A stretch of DNA of 64,000 bases, taken from the NCBI GenBank assembly GCA_963580285.1, contig OY757015.1, positions 131,688,717 to 131,752,716 of the forward strand, given 5' to 3'. Within the stretch, counting starts at the first letter, position 1; the number at the start of each line of letters is the position of its first letter. Origin of the DNA: Lucinisca nassula (Eukaryota; Mollusca; Bivalvia; Lucinida; Lucinidae). The translations under genes and the position numbers were made by a program. The notes under the pieces were generated by a model that had not been told where the DNA came from, searched no databases, and worked only from the letters and a program-made list of their open reading frames with translations. Shown in pieces: positions 52,545 through 62,442 of this stretch.

Positions 52545-53221
52545 TCAGCTGAAGCACTGGTTTATTCAGTAATGTATGAACATGATTAAGTCACATTTTT
52601 CTTACATGCTTTTCAATGAATGATAGAGATTTCTGAGTGAAATCTAAATCGATATCTTCACTGTTTCAAACTGAAAATACATTTTTATTTTTTACTATTT
52701 GTGAATTCGATGTATCCTAAAAAATAATATATATTCTCTGTTTGTGAAAAGTGAATTAGTTAAACGTTATTAACGCGGGACTGAAATTACATCACGCACG
52801 TTGTCACGTCATTCTGATGTTGGTGACGTCACCTTTTGCAACGTAAATAAGGCACACGACGCCAGACAAGCCTAGCAGCTGTGGGCATTATTTGAATGTA
52901 AATGTCATGTGAACCATCTATTAAAGTTACATTTCAAGCTGTTTTCCAGGTGCAACAATTCAGTTTACACCCAATATTATACCCAATTAACACGCTGAAT
53001 ACCTCTAAATCAATGTGAAATCGCCCTGGAAAAGGTGTGTTCTCTGTGGTGATGGCTGACGTTTTGAAATGCGTTAAAATTGCAATTTAAAGCATGAAAA
53101 AAAAAAAAAAAAACACACCAGAAAATTAGATTTTTTTAGTGTAAGATCAATTTTTATTTCAGCCATGAACACCAAAACCAGTATTTTCACTCGTTGCTTC
53201 ACCACTGGTGAAAATCAGACG
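52545..53221. other. No gene recognised
   Basis: Bases 52780-52870 are rich in TGACGTCA-like motifs. No exon with Ly6 C-terminal or GPI-signal character was found here. Confidence 0.4.
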
Positions 53222-53440
53222 TTCAGTTTACTAATGGCGAAATATTGACATTTTAGTGAAAGAAAATCGGGAATAAAATGCGTTTAAATTGTCACATGAT
53301 AAATAGATTCTTGCATTCGTGCTCATGTCGTATTATTACCTGTATTTAACTCGTCGAAGACAATGGATAAAATGATCGACGAAGCCTCGCATTTGTATCC
53401 CTATTCCTCAACTCCTCAAATAAATTTAATATTAACAACG
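53222..53440. repeat. Repeat J, 3' part
   Basis: ACTAATGGCGAAATATTGAC, CACATGATAAATAG, TTGCATTCGTGCTCATG, and the inverted pair near GATAAAATGATCGACG. Worn compared with the other two copies. Confidence 0.55.
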
Positions 53441-53503
53441 TCCGTGGCAATCATCTCCTGATTTCATTTGCAGACTCACTTGCGCAGAAAAACAGGTGAT
53501 ATA

Positions 53504-54324
53504 CAGTGGAACTTTGATGGCTCGAACACCGATGGCTCGTGTACAATGGCTGAGTCGAACTCGTTCTCAAGCCCCCAGGGAAATCCTCTAAAAAATAGGC
53601 GGTAATTTAGGGGATTTTCGTCTTTTATATGACAAATGTATGCTGTGTGTACTCATTAGAATCGCCTCGATGAGGCGATACTTAAGAAATAGATCAGCTC
53701 TAACTGTGATTTGTTGTGTAATAAATCACAGTTTGGAGGTCAGTTGTAAAGTAGACAAATCACGAGCGCGTAGCGCGCGTGATTTGTCTACTTACAACTG
53801 ACCGACAAACTGTGATTTATTACACAACAAATCACTGGCTAGAGCTGATCTATTTCGATTCTAACACGCTGAAAATCGGCAATAATTTTGTTGTTTCCTT
53901 CAAATTCTCACAACTTTTCGCGATTGTTAGAAGAAATCCCGCTAAAATTATCGACTGAAACACATGCATTTATATCCTTTTCTGACGTTTTCGATGCGAG
54001 AAAATGACGTTACACCGTCTAACGTCAAGTAAATCGACTAGTGACGTAATAAATTTGCAGTTTTTAATGACGTCATACGTCACGCTCTTCCGAGCTGTGA
54101 TTTGTTGCAGAATAAAACACAGTTATTTTGCATTGCCTATATAGGCGCGCTGTGTTAGAATAATGAGTATTCACAGCATACATTTTCATTATAGAATACC
54201 GAAAAAGATGTCTAAAAGTATCTCGTTATGCGTCCTGGCAGTAACCCTCAGTGGCTCGAGCTACACATGTCTCGAACAGATTTTAGAGGTCCCATAGGGT
54301 GTTCGAGTCATCGAAGTTCGACTG
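53504..54324. mobile_element. pogo/Tigger-like MITE (P) carrying nested palindromes
   Basis: Ends CAGTGGAACTTTGATGGCTC-GAACACC and GTGTTCGAGTCATCGAAGTT-CGACTG are inverted repeats flanked by TA on both sides. CAGT..GAAC-type termini with a TA target are typical of the pogo/Tigger branch of Tc1/mariner. Inside, a foldback core is itself interrupted by element D. Non-coding. Confidence 0.7.
53683..54165. mobile_element. Palindromic element D nested in a foldback core
   Basis: TAGATCAGCTCTAACTGTGA / CTAGAGCTGATCTA, with GTGATTTGTTGTGTAATAAA and ATCACGAGCGCG-TAGCGCGCGTGAT as inner arms, form a palindrome of about 170 bp, followed by 300 bp to GCGCTGTGTTAGAAT. The split core is ACTCATTAGAATCGCCTC before and AATGAGTATTCACAGC after. 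Confidence 0.68.
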
Positions 54325-54667
54325 TATTTCATTCATAGAAGCCAAGCGTTGTCTTAACAAAAGGGCACAGGTCAGTCATAGACACTGTTTACTTAAAGTA
54401 TGTGAATACACTGTACCTGTTAAAAAAACAACAATTGAAACGAATCCGGTTCCCATTAACTGGAAACACTCGACAGATCTGGCCAAAGCTCTGCAAACAT
54501 AACAAAAATATATGAAATGACCACGGGTGTAGGATTCTGTTTATCCTATGATCAATTTAAATTGGATTTTATCACCTTTAAACAAGACACTTTTTTCACA
54601 AAAATGCATGGCTGACATAGACGTGGTTATAACGTTCAATACTGATCCCGCCAAAGTGTTATTCCAC

Positions 54668-54982
54668 CGGCCCCAATAGCTCAGTTGGTAGAGTGTCCGC
54701 TCCGGGGAACGGGAGGTCACGGTTTCGATCCCGGGCCGCGACATACCAAAGTCGTTAAAAATGGTACTAGCTGCTCCTCGCTTGGCACTCAGGTTTACGG
54801 GGTAGAGCTAGGACTGATCGACCCAGTGTCAGGATAATGTGACTGGGTGTGGTATCATGTAATGTGTCTGGGACATGATACTTTAGTGAGGCAGCACTAT
54901 AAAAATGAGCATTGAGCTCCCTGTCGCAACCAGACACCGTCGTGATATGACTGAAAAATTGTTGAAAGCGACGTTAAACCCG

Positions 54983-55076
<94 letters not shown>
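54668..55076 (+). mobile_element. tRNA-derived SINE-E with (CA)n tail
   Basis: The head CCCCAATAGCTCAGTTGGTAG (A box) and CACGGTTTCGATCCC (B box) are tRNA-like. The body runs to TTGTTGAAAGCGACGTTAAAC, followed by about 45 CA units. Perfect target-site duplication TGTTATTCCAC at 54657-54667 and 55077-55087. The GACGTTAAAC end matches the other SINE families here. Confidence 0.92.
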
Positions 55077-55078
<2 letters not shown>

Positions 55079-55154
55079 TTATTCCACATGTGGTCCTTCG
55101 ATAATTTTTATATGACTGCATATCAACGACGTCATATTATAACAATTTATATAT

Positions 55155-55392
55155 AATTTTAACCCCTTAAACCCCACTTTTATGCAATAAAAATGGGGTT
55201 TACAGGGGTAAACATATGTTTTTTTCTTATTTCTGACTAGAACATAAAGCGGGGATACTCGTTAAAACCTCGCCGAGGCGGTTCTTATGAGTATCCACAA
55301 TCCATTTTTTAGCAGAAATATGAAAATTATGAGATTTTTTTATCTGACAATTTTCATATTCTTTGTTGGTAAAATTGTCAATAAAAGTACAT
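55155..55392. mobile_element. Foldback MITE, type 1, ends lost
   Basis: AACCCCACTTTTATGC, GGTTTACAGGGGTAAAC, core TACTCGTTAAAACCTCGCC / GAGGCGGTTCTTATGAGTA, then TTAGCAGAAATATG. It abuts the LINE at 55395. Confidence 0.7.
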
Positions 55393-55394
55393 GT

Positions 55395-56436
55395 AGTCTA
55401 TCAGACAGCACCTGATAAGCCTTACAAAGAGCCCATCATCACAGTGAAAGGTCAAAGATTGCAAGTGGTAGACAAGTTCACCTTGAAGCACACATTGATG
55501 ATGAAGTCAATGCCTGGATTGCCAAAGCTAGGGCAGCATTTGGCCGACTACGCGGTAGTGTCTGGGATCGAAGTGGAATCAGACTTCTGTCGCGGTTTAT
55601 TTTTGTTATGGGTTATCTTTGAGGGTTTGTATTGCTTATATTATTTTGTTTGGGGTAGCCAATTAGCTATTTTGTGGGAAAGTAACTGTCCTTTTGACTT
55701 TCCGCTATTGATGTTTCCATTAGGGTCTGTTGTTTCATGTTTGTGTCTCTTTCCCTTTGGTGTCTCTGATGTGAGCTGTGGGTTAATTGTATCGATTCCT
55801 GATCATTGCCTTCACTTCTATTTGACACAAAACTGAAAGTCTTCAGAGCTGTGATGCTGCCAACACTATTGTATGAATGTGAAACATGGACAGTTTACCA
55901 ACGGCACGCCAAAACACTGAATCATTTTTATACTAGCTGTCTTAGAAAAAATCTTAAAGATTAAGTGGCAAGGCAGAATTCCAGACACGGAAGTTCTGAA
56001 CAGGGCAGGGATGCAAAGTGTACATAATCTTCTGAAATTAACACAGTTAAGATGGACAGGCCATGTTACCAGAATGCTTGAGGAACGTTTGCAAAAAAAA
56101 TTCTATAGAGAACTAGAAATAGGGAAACGCTCCCAAGGCGGTCAGAAGAAGCGCTACAAGGACACCCTCAAAGCCTCTCTCAGGGACATCAACATTCCAA
56201 AAGAGTCGTGGGAACAAATTGCACAGGACAGAGCAAAGTGGCGAGGTCTCATCAAAAGGGGTGCCAATGAATATGAGGCAAAAAGAATCAGTGAAGCTGA
56301 GCAGAAACGCGCACAGCGCAAAGCCAGAGCTAAGGAATCACCAACAGAGCTGTCTTCCTCTAGCCTCTGTTGCTCTATTTGCAACTAACAGTTCAGAGCT
56401 AGAATCGGTCTCATCAGCCATCTTAGAACACACAAA
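55395..56436 (+). pseudogene. LINE C-terminal region ending in a C2H2 zinc finger
   Basis: Reads YQTAPDKPYKEPIITVKGQR, then (frameshifted) FGRL, then after an insertion [35 protein letters not shown], and the long block LLKLTQLRWTGHVTRM, FYRELEIGKRSQGGQKKRY, NIPKESWEQIAQDRAKWRG, ending in CSICN-stop-QFRARIGLISHLRTHK. The TAA at 56386-56388 cuts the finger C-x2-C..H-x3-H; the element's own stop is TAG near 56436. Corresponds to the distal ORF2 of an APE-type LINE found in many aquatic animals. Confidence 0.88.
55595..55826 (+). repeat. Repeat G inserted into the LINE
   Basis: GGGGTAGCCAATTAGCTATT, GTGGGAAAGTAACTGTCC, GTTTCCATTAGGGTC, ATCGATTCCTGATCATTGCC. ACTTCT stands at both junctions (AGACTTCTGTC and CACTTCTATTTG), a probable short target-site duplication, so repeat G is mobile. 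Confidence 0.7.
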
Positions 56437-56554
56437 TAGTAACATTTCTCTATTATGATTAAGATTGGTCATTGTCAGTAATGACAAACGAACTTTTTTA
56501 CATTTGTATAGACACATTTTCGTTATAGAGACAACTTGTTCGACTTCCTGTTTT

Positions 56555-56640
56555 CTTTTTTATCGGAATTTTAATCTGAATTTTTTTATTTTTGGTGGTA
56601 AAATTTTCAATATAAAAAGGCGTGTTTTCGTATTTGGTTT
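56555..56640. mobile_element. Foldback MITE, type 1, right end only
   Basis: TTTTATCGGAATTTTAATC, GGTGGTAAAATTTTCAATA, AAAGGCGTGTTTTCGTATT. Three copies of a 45-bp unit (TTTTCAAATCGAGGCTGAA) follow at 56713-56815. Bases 56870-57100 hold nothing named. Confidence 0.55.
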
Positions 56641-57104
56641 CTATTTGTCATAAGACCTGCGTCAATAATAACGGAATGACAGGCAGTGAATCAAGTATAG
56701 CCGCCTCCCCGTTTTCAAATCGAGGCTGAAATAATTCTGACGAGGCTGGTTTTCAAATCGAGGCTGAAGTCATTCTGAAGAGGCTTGTTTTCAAATCGAG
56801 GCTGAAAAAATCTGAGACTGAGGCTGACATAGTTCTGCAGCCTCGTCTCAAAATTATATTTCAGCCTTAAGGCATCAAGGGACGAAGCACTTTTTTGCCC
56901 ACGCCACAATAAGTGTTTGAATCTTTATTGAAAACTCCTGAAGAAAGCGATAACTTCTGTTTGGGTTTTAAAGTGCTCCACACATGCACAAAATCAAAAC
57001 ATAATTCCAATGGTACACTTTCTGCTGACAGCAGCAGCATTCCACTTATCCCACCCACTATGTTTAGATATCCCATTTTATTTTTATTTTTTTTTTGTTT
57101 GGGT

Positions 57105-57318
57105 TTTACGGCCCTTTCAAGATTATTTCACTCATATCGAGCCGATCGTTAATCATAGGTGGGCGAAAACCGGAGTACCCGGAGAAAAACACCTGACCTT
57201 CCGTTGCAGAACTTGGCTTCTCACACGTGACCCGAGCAAGGCTCGAACCCACGGCGGTGAGAGACCTAATGACTAAGAGTCAGCGCTCTTATCGATCAGG
57301 CCACGGAGGCCCGTTTAA
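57105..57318 (-). mobile_element. SINE-C copy (tRNA-derived)
   Basis: Minus-strand head GGGCCTCCGTGGCCTGATCG (A box), GATAAGAGCGCTGACTCTTA, GTGGGTTCGAGCC (B box); body AACGGAAGGTCAGGTG, TTTTTCTCCGGGTACTCCGG, CGGCTCGATATGAGTG, AATAATCTTGAAAGGGCCG. The tail does not carry TTAAAC, unlike SINE-A, B and E. Confidence 0.8.
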
Positions 57319-57849
57319 GATACCCCATCCACCATGTTTAGATACCCCAATCACTATGTTTAGATACAAAAAGCATGACTTCACCTCAATTTGACACTGG
57401 TACCTGTTGTAATGTCTTGTACACTCAGTCACATTTAAAGAATTATACAGAAAAGTAAACCACAATCGGTAAACATTTTCAGGACTCCTCTTTGGAAAAC
57501 AGCCTTTTTTAGTGCCGAAGCTACCCTCTTGAGTTCAGATATCTTGCAGGGCCTTCGCCTTCCACAGCATCCAGACTGTCGGATTGTCAGTTTCGTATTT
57601 AATTTCACTCAGTAAAGAAATGATTCTCAGCAAACAAGCCCCCATTGGCAAAAAAATATCCACATCTCATAATTTCCGTGAACAACCATGCCCTGTTGAC
57701 CCTACGCCTATCATTTATAAAATATAATTTCACCCTAAAGTGCGGAAATGTCCCCTTGGCGCCTAAATGGTGATTGACAAGCAATCGACCAAAAACGTAC
57801 TCGGCCAAAAAAATCACCCCTAGTCGCACGACTAAGATATTCGTTATTA
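57319..57849. other. No gene recognised
   Basis: Short repeats of GTTTAGATACCCCA occur at 57310-57370. An ORF of 103 codons on the minus strand (57605-57916) has no family resemblance and overlaps a MITE. Confidence 0.4.
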
Positions 57850-58099
57850 AGATAACGCACCCGTGGGACAGTTTTTCACATCTCCAAAAATGGCTACTTT
57901 TCTGATGAAAATTCATGTAAGTTTTTATTTATACTTCAATTATATGCTGTGGGTGCTGGTTAGAACGTTCTAACGAGTACCCACAGCATATGCTTGGGGC
58001 AGAAATATGAAAAGAAATGTATTCCCCGCAAACCCCAGTTTTCTCTTTATAAAGTGGGATTTACGGAGGTGTTCATTTCACTGGCTTGATCACGTGATG
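57850..58099. mobile_element. Foldback MITE, type 2, core tip lost
   Basis: Starts AGATAACGCACCCGTGGG, ends GCTTGATCACGTGATG. The core is reduced to GGTTAGAACGTTCTAACGAG, lacking the CCGCCTC tip. Confidence 0.8.
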
Positions 58100-58160
58100 T
58101 TACATCAGCTTAAAAGTAGATCTCTAGTCGGCCTCGATGTCTCAAAGGCGAAACTTGTTC

Positions 58161-58600
58161 CATAAATACAGCAAAATTCCCATATTAAGACCACTTTTGG
58201 GACTCACGGTTTACATTACGAAAGCACGCCTATACTATTGCATAGTAAATATTATCGCCGAATTAATTAAGACTTAATGATGAAAAAGTGTGATATTTTT
58301 CTTATTTCGGTTCCAAATATAGATTGTGTGCACTCGTTAGAACCGCCTAATCGAGGCGGTTCTAACGAGTACCCACAATCTATATTTTAAAGCCGAAATA
58401 AAAAAATAAGGTATACTCCCGGAAACCTCAGTTTTACTATATAAAAGTGGGGTTCAAGGGGATCAAAATTATATAGGCGCGTTTTCGTGATTGACCATAT
58501 TTGGGAATCACGGTTTAAAAGTCTTTAGGACCATTTTTGAAAAGTCCCAAAGGTGGTTCCTGACCAGGGGATACTGTGTGCAGAAAACACACAAATAAGA
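58161..58600. mobile_element. MITE-H split by a foldback MITE
   Basis: ACAGCAAAATTCCCATATTA-AGACCAC at 58168 is one end; after the nested element come AAAAGTCCCAAAGGTGG and CCTGACCAGGGGATACTG. The far end has decayed into a (CT)n/(CTGT)n run at 58603-58660. Confidence 0.6.
58214..58492. mobile_element. Foldback MITE, type 1, nested in MITE-H
   Basis: Ends CATTACGAAAGCACGCCTAT and TATAGGCGCGTTTTCGTGATT. Core CACTCGTTAGAACCGCCTA / CGAGGCGGTTCTAACGAGTA. Flanked by TTGGGACTCACGGTTTA and TTGGGAATCACGGTTTA. Confidence 0.86.
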
Positions 58601-58614
58601 ATACTCTCTCTCTC

Positions 58615-58656
<42 letters not shown>

Positions 58657-58792
58657 ACACAGAGTTAGTGCTTGTTAGTTAGGACAGCCTCGTCGAGACA
58701 GTTCTGAACAGTACCCGCATTCTATGGTTTTGAACAGTGTAAGGATAAGAATATCAGCGTTTTCAAAACTCAATTTTCCTCTGTATAAAGTG

Positions 58793-59180
58793 TGCTTTCT
58801 TGTCCTTTGGGATCATTGATTCCATTGTGGTATTTTGAAAATAGTTGACGGTCACTGATGAGGCCTAATTGACCGAAACTAACTACACTCCATAATTTCC
58901 AGCTCTGTGGTGTATTCCTTGCTTCCAAAGGATAACCCTTTTATAGAGCATATTCAACGTCACTACAGCTGATGTTTGGGAATGTGTGGCGGCCGGAAAA
59001 CGCCTCCTTGCCCTACATCATAGTTTAGTTTATATTTTCCTGTCCTTTGGGATCATTGATTCCATTGTGGAATTTTGAAAATATCTGAGGATCACTGATG
59101 AGGCCTAATTGGCCGAAACTAGCCAGTGTGGCCCAGAAAACATGTACACTCCATAATTTCCAGTGCTATGGTGTATTCCT
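58793..59180. repeat. Direct duplication, ~245-bp offset
   Basis: TTTGGGATCATTGATTCCAT, TTGAAAATAGTTGACGGTCA, CACTGATGAGGCCTAATTG and CTCCATAATTTCCAG occur at 58797-58905 and again at 59045-59163. No coding signal. Confidence 0.65.
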
Positions 59181-59462
59181 TGCTTCCAAAGGAGAACTGT
59201 TTTATAGAACATATTTACCAGTAATAATTGGCAAGGCTTGCTATTTAAAGTACATGCAATGGTGCCTTTTTTGCGATAACTTTATGGACCTTATCATTTA
59301 CATAACAAGGTATTTTGAAGGCCAGACCTTATTCAGCTAAGAAATATAAAAATGGTCTCACAAATTGTATCATCTCTCTCCAGCAAAATTTACGAAAAAC
59401 GGTTGGTGAGAGACGTCTGTCAGCAGCAAAATTAACAGTGATAATTGTTTGATAACTCATAC

Positions 59463-59683
59463 TTAAGCCTTTTTGTACCAAACGGAATCTTCCTCCTTAT
59501 ATATAGCACATGTCGATTTCAAAATGTAGGGTGTCAGTTTGTATTTTCTTCAAAACTGATTTGGAAAATGGCTGATGCAAACAGTGTAGGTCCTGATCAG
59601 ACGCCGCGTTCTGTGGCGTCTGATCTGGGTCTGCGTTGTTTGCCAATTACCCGTTTTGTGGTTTCTGGTAAGCAATTGGTTAA
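59463..59683. mobile_element. MITE-E copy, intact
   Basis: TTAAGCCTTTTTGTACCAAAC and TTTCTGGTAAGCAATTGGTTAA form the ends. The hairpin GATCAGACGCCGCG..TGTGGCGTCTGATC is flanked by AAACAGTGTAGG and GGTCTGCGTTGTTTGC. Confidence 0.83.
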
Positions 59684-59706
59684 CTGAAAAGTTTTCTATC
59701 TGAAGC

Positions 59707-59920
59707 TATAACCCTTATCTTGCTGTTCACGACAACCCATATCTTTGGAAACAGTGTAGATCCAGATCAGATGGCTTCTGAAGAAGCCATCTGATCAGGA
59801 TCTACACTGTTTGACATTCAGTTTCTGAATGTGTAGGAATAAATTACATCAAGTCATCTGATTGGTTCAAAGTCACAGATGGGCGTGGCTAAAATAAATA
59901 TTCAGCAAGAGAAGGGTTAA
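59707..59920. mobile_element. MITE-F reference copy
   Basis: TAACCCTTATCTTGCTGTTC and TTCAGCAAGAGAAGGGTTAA form the ends. The long hairpin AAACAGTGTAGATCCAGATC..GATCAGGATCTACACTGTTT has tip GGCTTCTGAAGAAGCC. It follows MITE-E by 23 bp. Confidence 0.85.
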
Positions 59921-59968
59921 GAAGACAGTACAAGAACAAGAACATTGACGATATTTTATTTTGTTTCA

Positions 59969-60060
59969 GATGCCGTCCCATACCTGATTGATGTCAAAGC
60001 AATATCAATGGCTGTGCATTCATACAGTTGAAATGATTTAAAATATGGATAGTAAATAAA
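59969..60060 (+). other. Possible terminal exon with AATAAA
   Basis: A strong acceptor (TATTTTATTTTGTTTCAG) is followed in one phase by AVPYLIDVKAISMAVHSYS and a stop, and AATAAA occurs at 60055-60060. It could be a last exon of the Ly6 gene (in phase 0 it would add MPSHT and stop), of another gene, or chance. Confidence 0.25.
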
Positions 60061-60099
60061 ATCCGCAATTGATTCTTACAGCGTCAGTCTGTTTACTAA

Positions 60100-60260
60100 T
60101 GTACATGCGTGCGCGCTAGTGTGTATGTAAGTACGTATGCATGTATGCACGCACGTACGTGACGTGCATACGTACGTACGTATGTATACATGTATGTATG
60201 CATGTAAAGTTGGACGGATGGGTGTATTGTGTGCGTGCGTATGCGTGCATGTGTCAACGA
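60100..60260. repeat. Degenerate (GTAC/ATGT)n microsatellite
   Basis: Alternating GTATGCATGTATGC and ACGTACGT motifs; several self-complementary stretches such as ACGTACGTACGT. Spurious Cys/His/Thr reading frames result. Confidence 0.85.
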
Positions 60261-60284
60261 ACATCCATAAAACGCTCATGGGTG

Positions 60285-60540
60285 CTCATGCTAATTCGTG
60301 TCTTCGCTGTGCGTACATGTCAGTAGACGCATTTTCGCATATTTCGACTCATGTCCTTTCCAACTTATTCCAATTTGATATATCGGATGCTTCTTCACTT
60401 GGGCGTCCAGTTGATACTGGCTTAGTTGGGCATGACCTGATGTCCTAGCAGCAAGTACGGGTAGAGGAGCACAGTTGCTATTTTTAGCTCAACTACCTAC
60501 AGGTCAGCTTATGCAGTGACCTGCTGACCATCGTCTATCA
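60285..60540. repeat. Dispersed repeat R1, second copy
   Basis: TCTTCGCTGTGCGTACATG, TCAGTAGACGCATTTTCGC, ACTCATGTCCTTTCC, GGTCAGCTTATGCAGTG match 1-235 and 748-800. Bases 60541-61129 beyond hold nothing named. Confidence 0.5.
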
Positions 60541-61129
60541 TTGACTTTTACTTTGTGTATGTCTCCTTGTTACATTTAGTGTTGCGGCGTCCCGTAAACC
60601 CAAATGCTGACAAGACGGCGATGCATATGCCGTTAGAGCCCCAGCTTTTGTTCTCGACATGTGATGTTTGCGATACTGCCAGGTACCCTGTGTACCCAAC
60701 TATCCCAATAATTTTCTAACGGCCGAACATGGAAATCATGCATACTAAATTTGAACTGAAGATGAAGGCCAAAATTATAGCCTTGCAGCAAAATTAAGCA
60801 AAACAGTGAATTCAACTGAAAAAGGTGTTTCCCTTGAAGGAGACCTGTCACAATTCCATAGGACCCATGGTTTAAGATGCCAGTTATCACTACGAATATC
60901 ATATTTTCCGCGTGAAAATATATACGGCACTATTTGTTTTGACAAAATACATGAACAACTGACATATAGCCGCCTACTGTAGGGCGAATAACAGCCTTGC
61001 ATATTGCGTATGAATACATCGTACTATATACTCATACGGTAAACGAATCGGATGTCAAATATTTGGCAGTACCATATATCATCTAAAATTAGTTAGTCAC
61101 GCTTGCTTTACCATATATTTTCTAAAATA

Positions 61130-61407
61130 ACGTCACAAAAAAACACATATAATTTTGACCCTCTTAAACCCCACAATTTTATATAGTAAGACTTGGGTTC
61201 ACAGGGTCAACCTCATGTTTCTTATTTCTGCTCTAAAATAAAGAGGTGGGTACTCGTTAGAACCGCCTCGGTTCTAACCGGTACCAAAAATCTTTATTTT
61301 GAGCAGAAATAAGAAAAAAAAATCACAATTTTCCTCGTTAAATTTTGGTGTTTTTTTTTTCGGCGGTAAAGTTTACAATGTATGTGTACAGGCGTGTTTT
61401 CGTAATG
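61130..61407. mobile_element. Foldback MITE, type 1, shortened core
   Basis: Ends CGTCACAAAAAAACACATAT and ACAGGCGTGTTTTCGTAATG. The core TACTCGTTAGAACCGCCTCGG-TTCTAACCGGTACC has lost one copy of the tip. Confidence 0.8.
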
Positions 61408-61476
61408 GAAACACAAGATAGGCTTCAACATTATCCATCTCGTAACACTCCTCCACAGGTTGGATTGAGCTGATAT

Positions 61477-61777
61477 TTTTGTTTGTTTGATTTGAGGATT
61501 AACGTCCCGGTCAACACTGCAAAGGTCATTTTGGAGACGTTGCTTCCAATTTTGTGGGACTTTTACCCGACATTGAGATGAAACGACCTCTCAAGCTCTG
61601 TCGCCCAATGAAACCAATAGTGTTTATTAGCATGGACGATCCGCCTCGCACCGCGGTTCCTGGACAGGCTTAGATCCTCTAAGCGGTTTACCAGTACTAG
61701 CGTGCGGGTCGGATTCAGCTCTGCGTGGAAGCATCATGCAGCCCATATATTTCTTTAAGCCCCTATGGGCGGGGGCA
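61477..61777 (-). mobile_element. SINE-A copy, full length, youngest-looking
   Basis: From TTTGATTTGAGGATTAACG to CTATGGGCGGGGGCA. Perfect 14-bp target-site duplication GATTGAGCTGATAT at 61463-61476 and 61778-61791. The right duplication overlaps the end of element I. Confidence 0.93.
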
Positions 61778-61789
61778 GATTGAGCTGAT

Positions 61790-62055
61790 ATAGTTCGAAC
61801 AGTTTGTCCTGAGACTGACCTTTATCCAAGGAATAAATTAGTCAATGTTATCGCCTATTATGTCGGCTTTCGTAAACTTCTCGCGAATTTTCGGCATCTT
61901 GTGAAGTGCGACACATTTACCGACCGCTATGTATTGAATAACAATATCACAATTTTCAAGAGACGGCGAAGATAAATATATATATATGCATTCAGTCGGG
62001 TTTGAAATTATGTTAATAGAGTTCACCAGTCTCATGTCAGTTTGTTCGAACTATA
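61790..62055 (-). mobile_element. Mini TIR element I with 65-codon ORF (copy 2)
   Basis: Minus strand: ATAGTTCGAACAAACTGACATG..GTCAGTCTCAGGACAAACTG-TTCGAACTAT, inverted ends of about 30 bp. ATG at 62035 opens MRLVNSINIISNPTECIY, CDIVIQYIAVGKCVALHKM, KFTKADIIGDNID, stop at 61838. Same frame and same stop as copy 1 with a 6-base in-frame insertion (TATATA). No family recognised. Confidence 0.6.
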
Positions 62056-62442
62056 GTTAATGGTAGGCGTTGGGGCAACAAGGAGATTCAGAATCGCTAA
62101 AATCGTTCAAACGACACCCTCTCTGGAATGAAAAGTCGAATTGGGCAAAATACTTGATGGGAAAAATTTGGGAGACATATGAATTCAGACGTTTCAAACC
62201 ATTCTGCTATCCAAGATGGTTGTCACAGTGGCCATCTTGAAAAACTCCAAACTACATCTCACGTATGGTCAGTCGCATTTTGTTGATTTTTTTAACATAT
62301 ATAGTAATCGCAGATAATATTGGCGGGGCGGGACACGGCAGCTCAGATGCTGTCAATACACGTGAAATTCGCTGAGTTTTCAAGAAAATTCGGTAGAGGG
62401 CCTTTCGCGTGATTTTAGCAAGCGACCATATACACCGTAGCA

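Noticed and set aside
54883..55156. Cys-Val and Thr-His repeat ORFs
   Set aside because: Translations of the (CA)n tail of SINE-E.
60137..60448. Cys/Val/Thr-rich ORFs
   Set aside because: Products of the GTAC/ATGT microsatellite and repeat R1.
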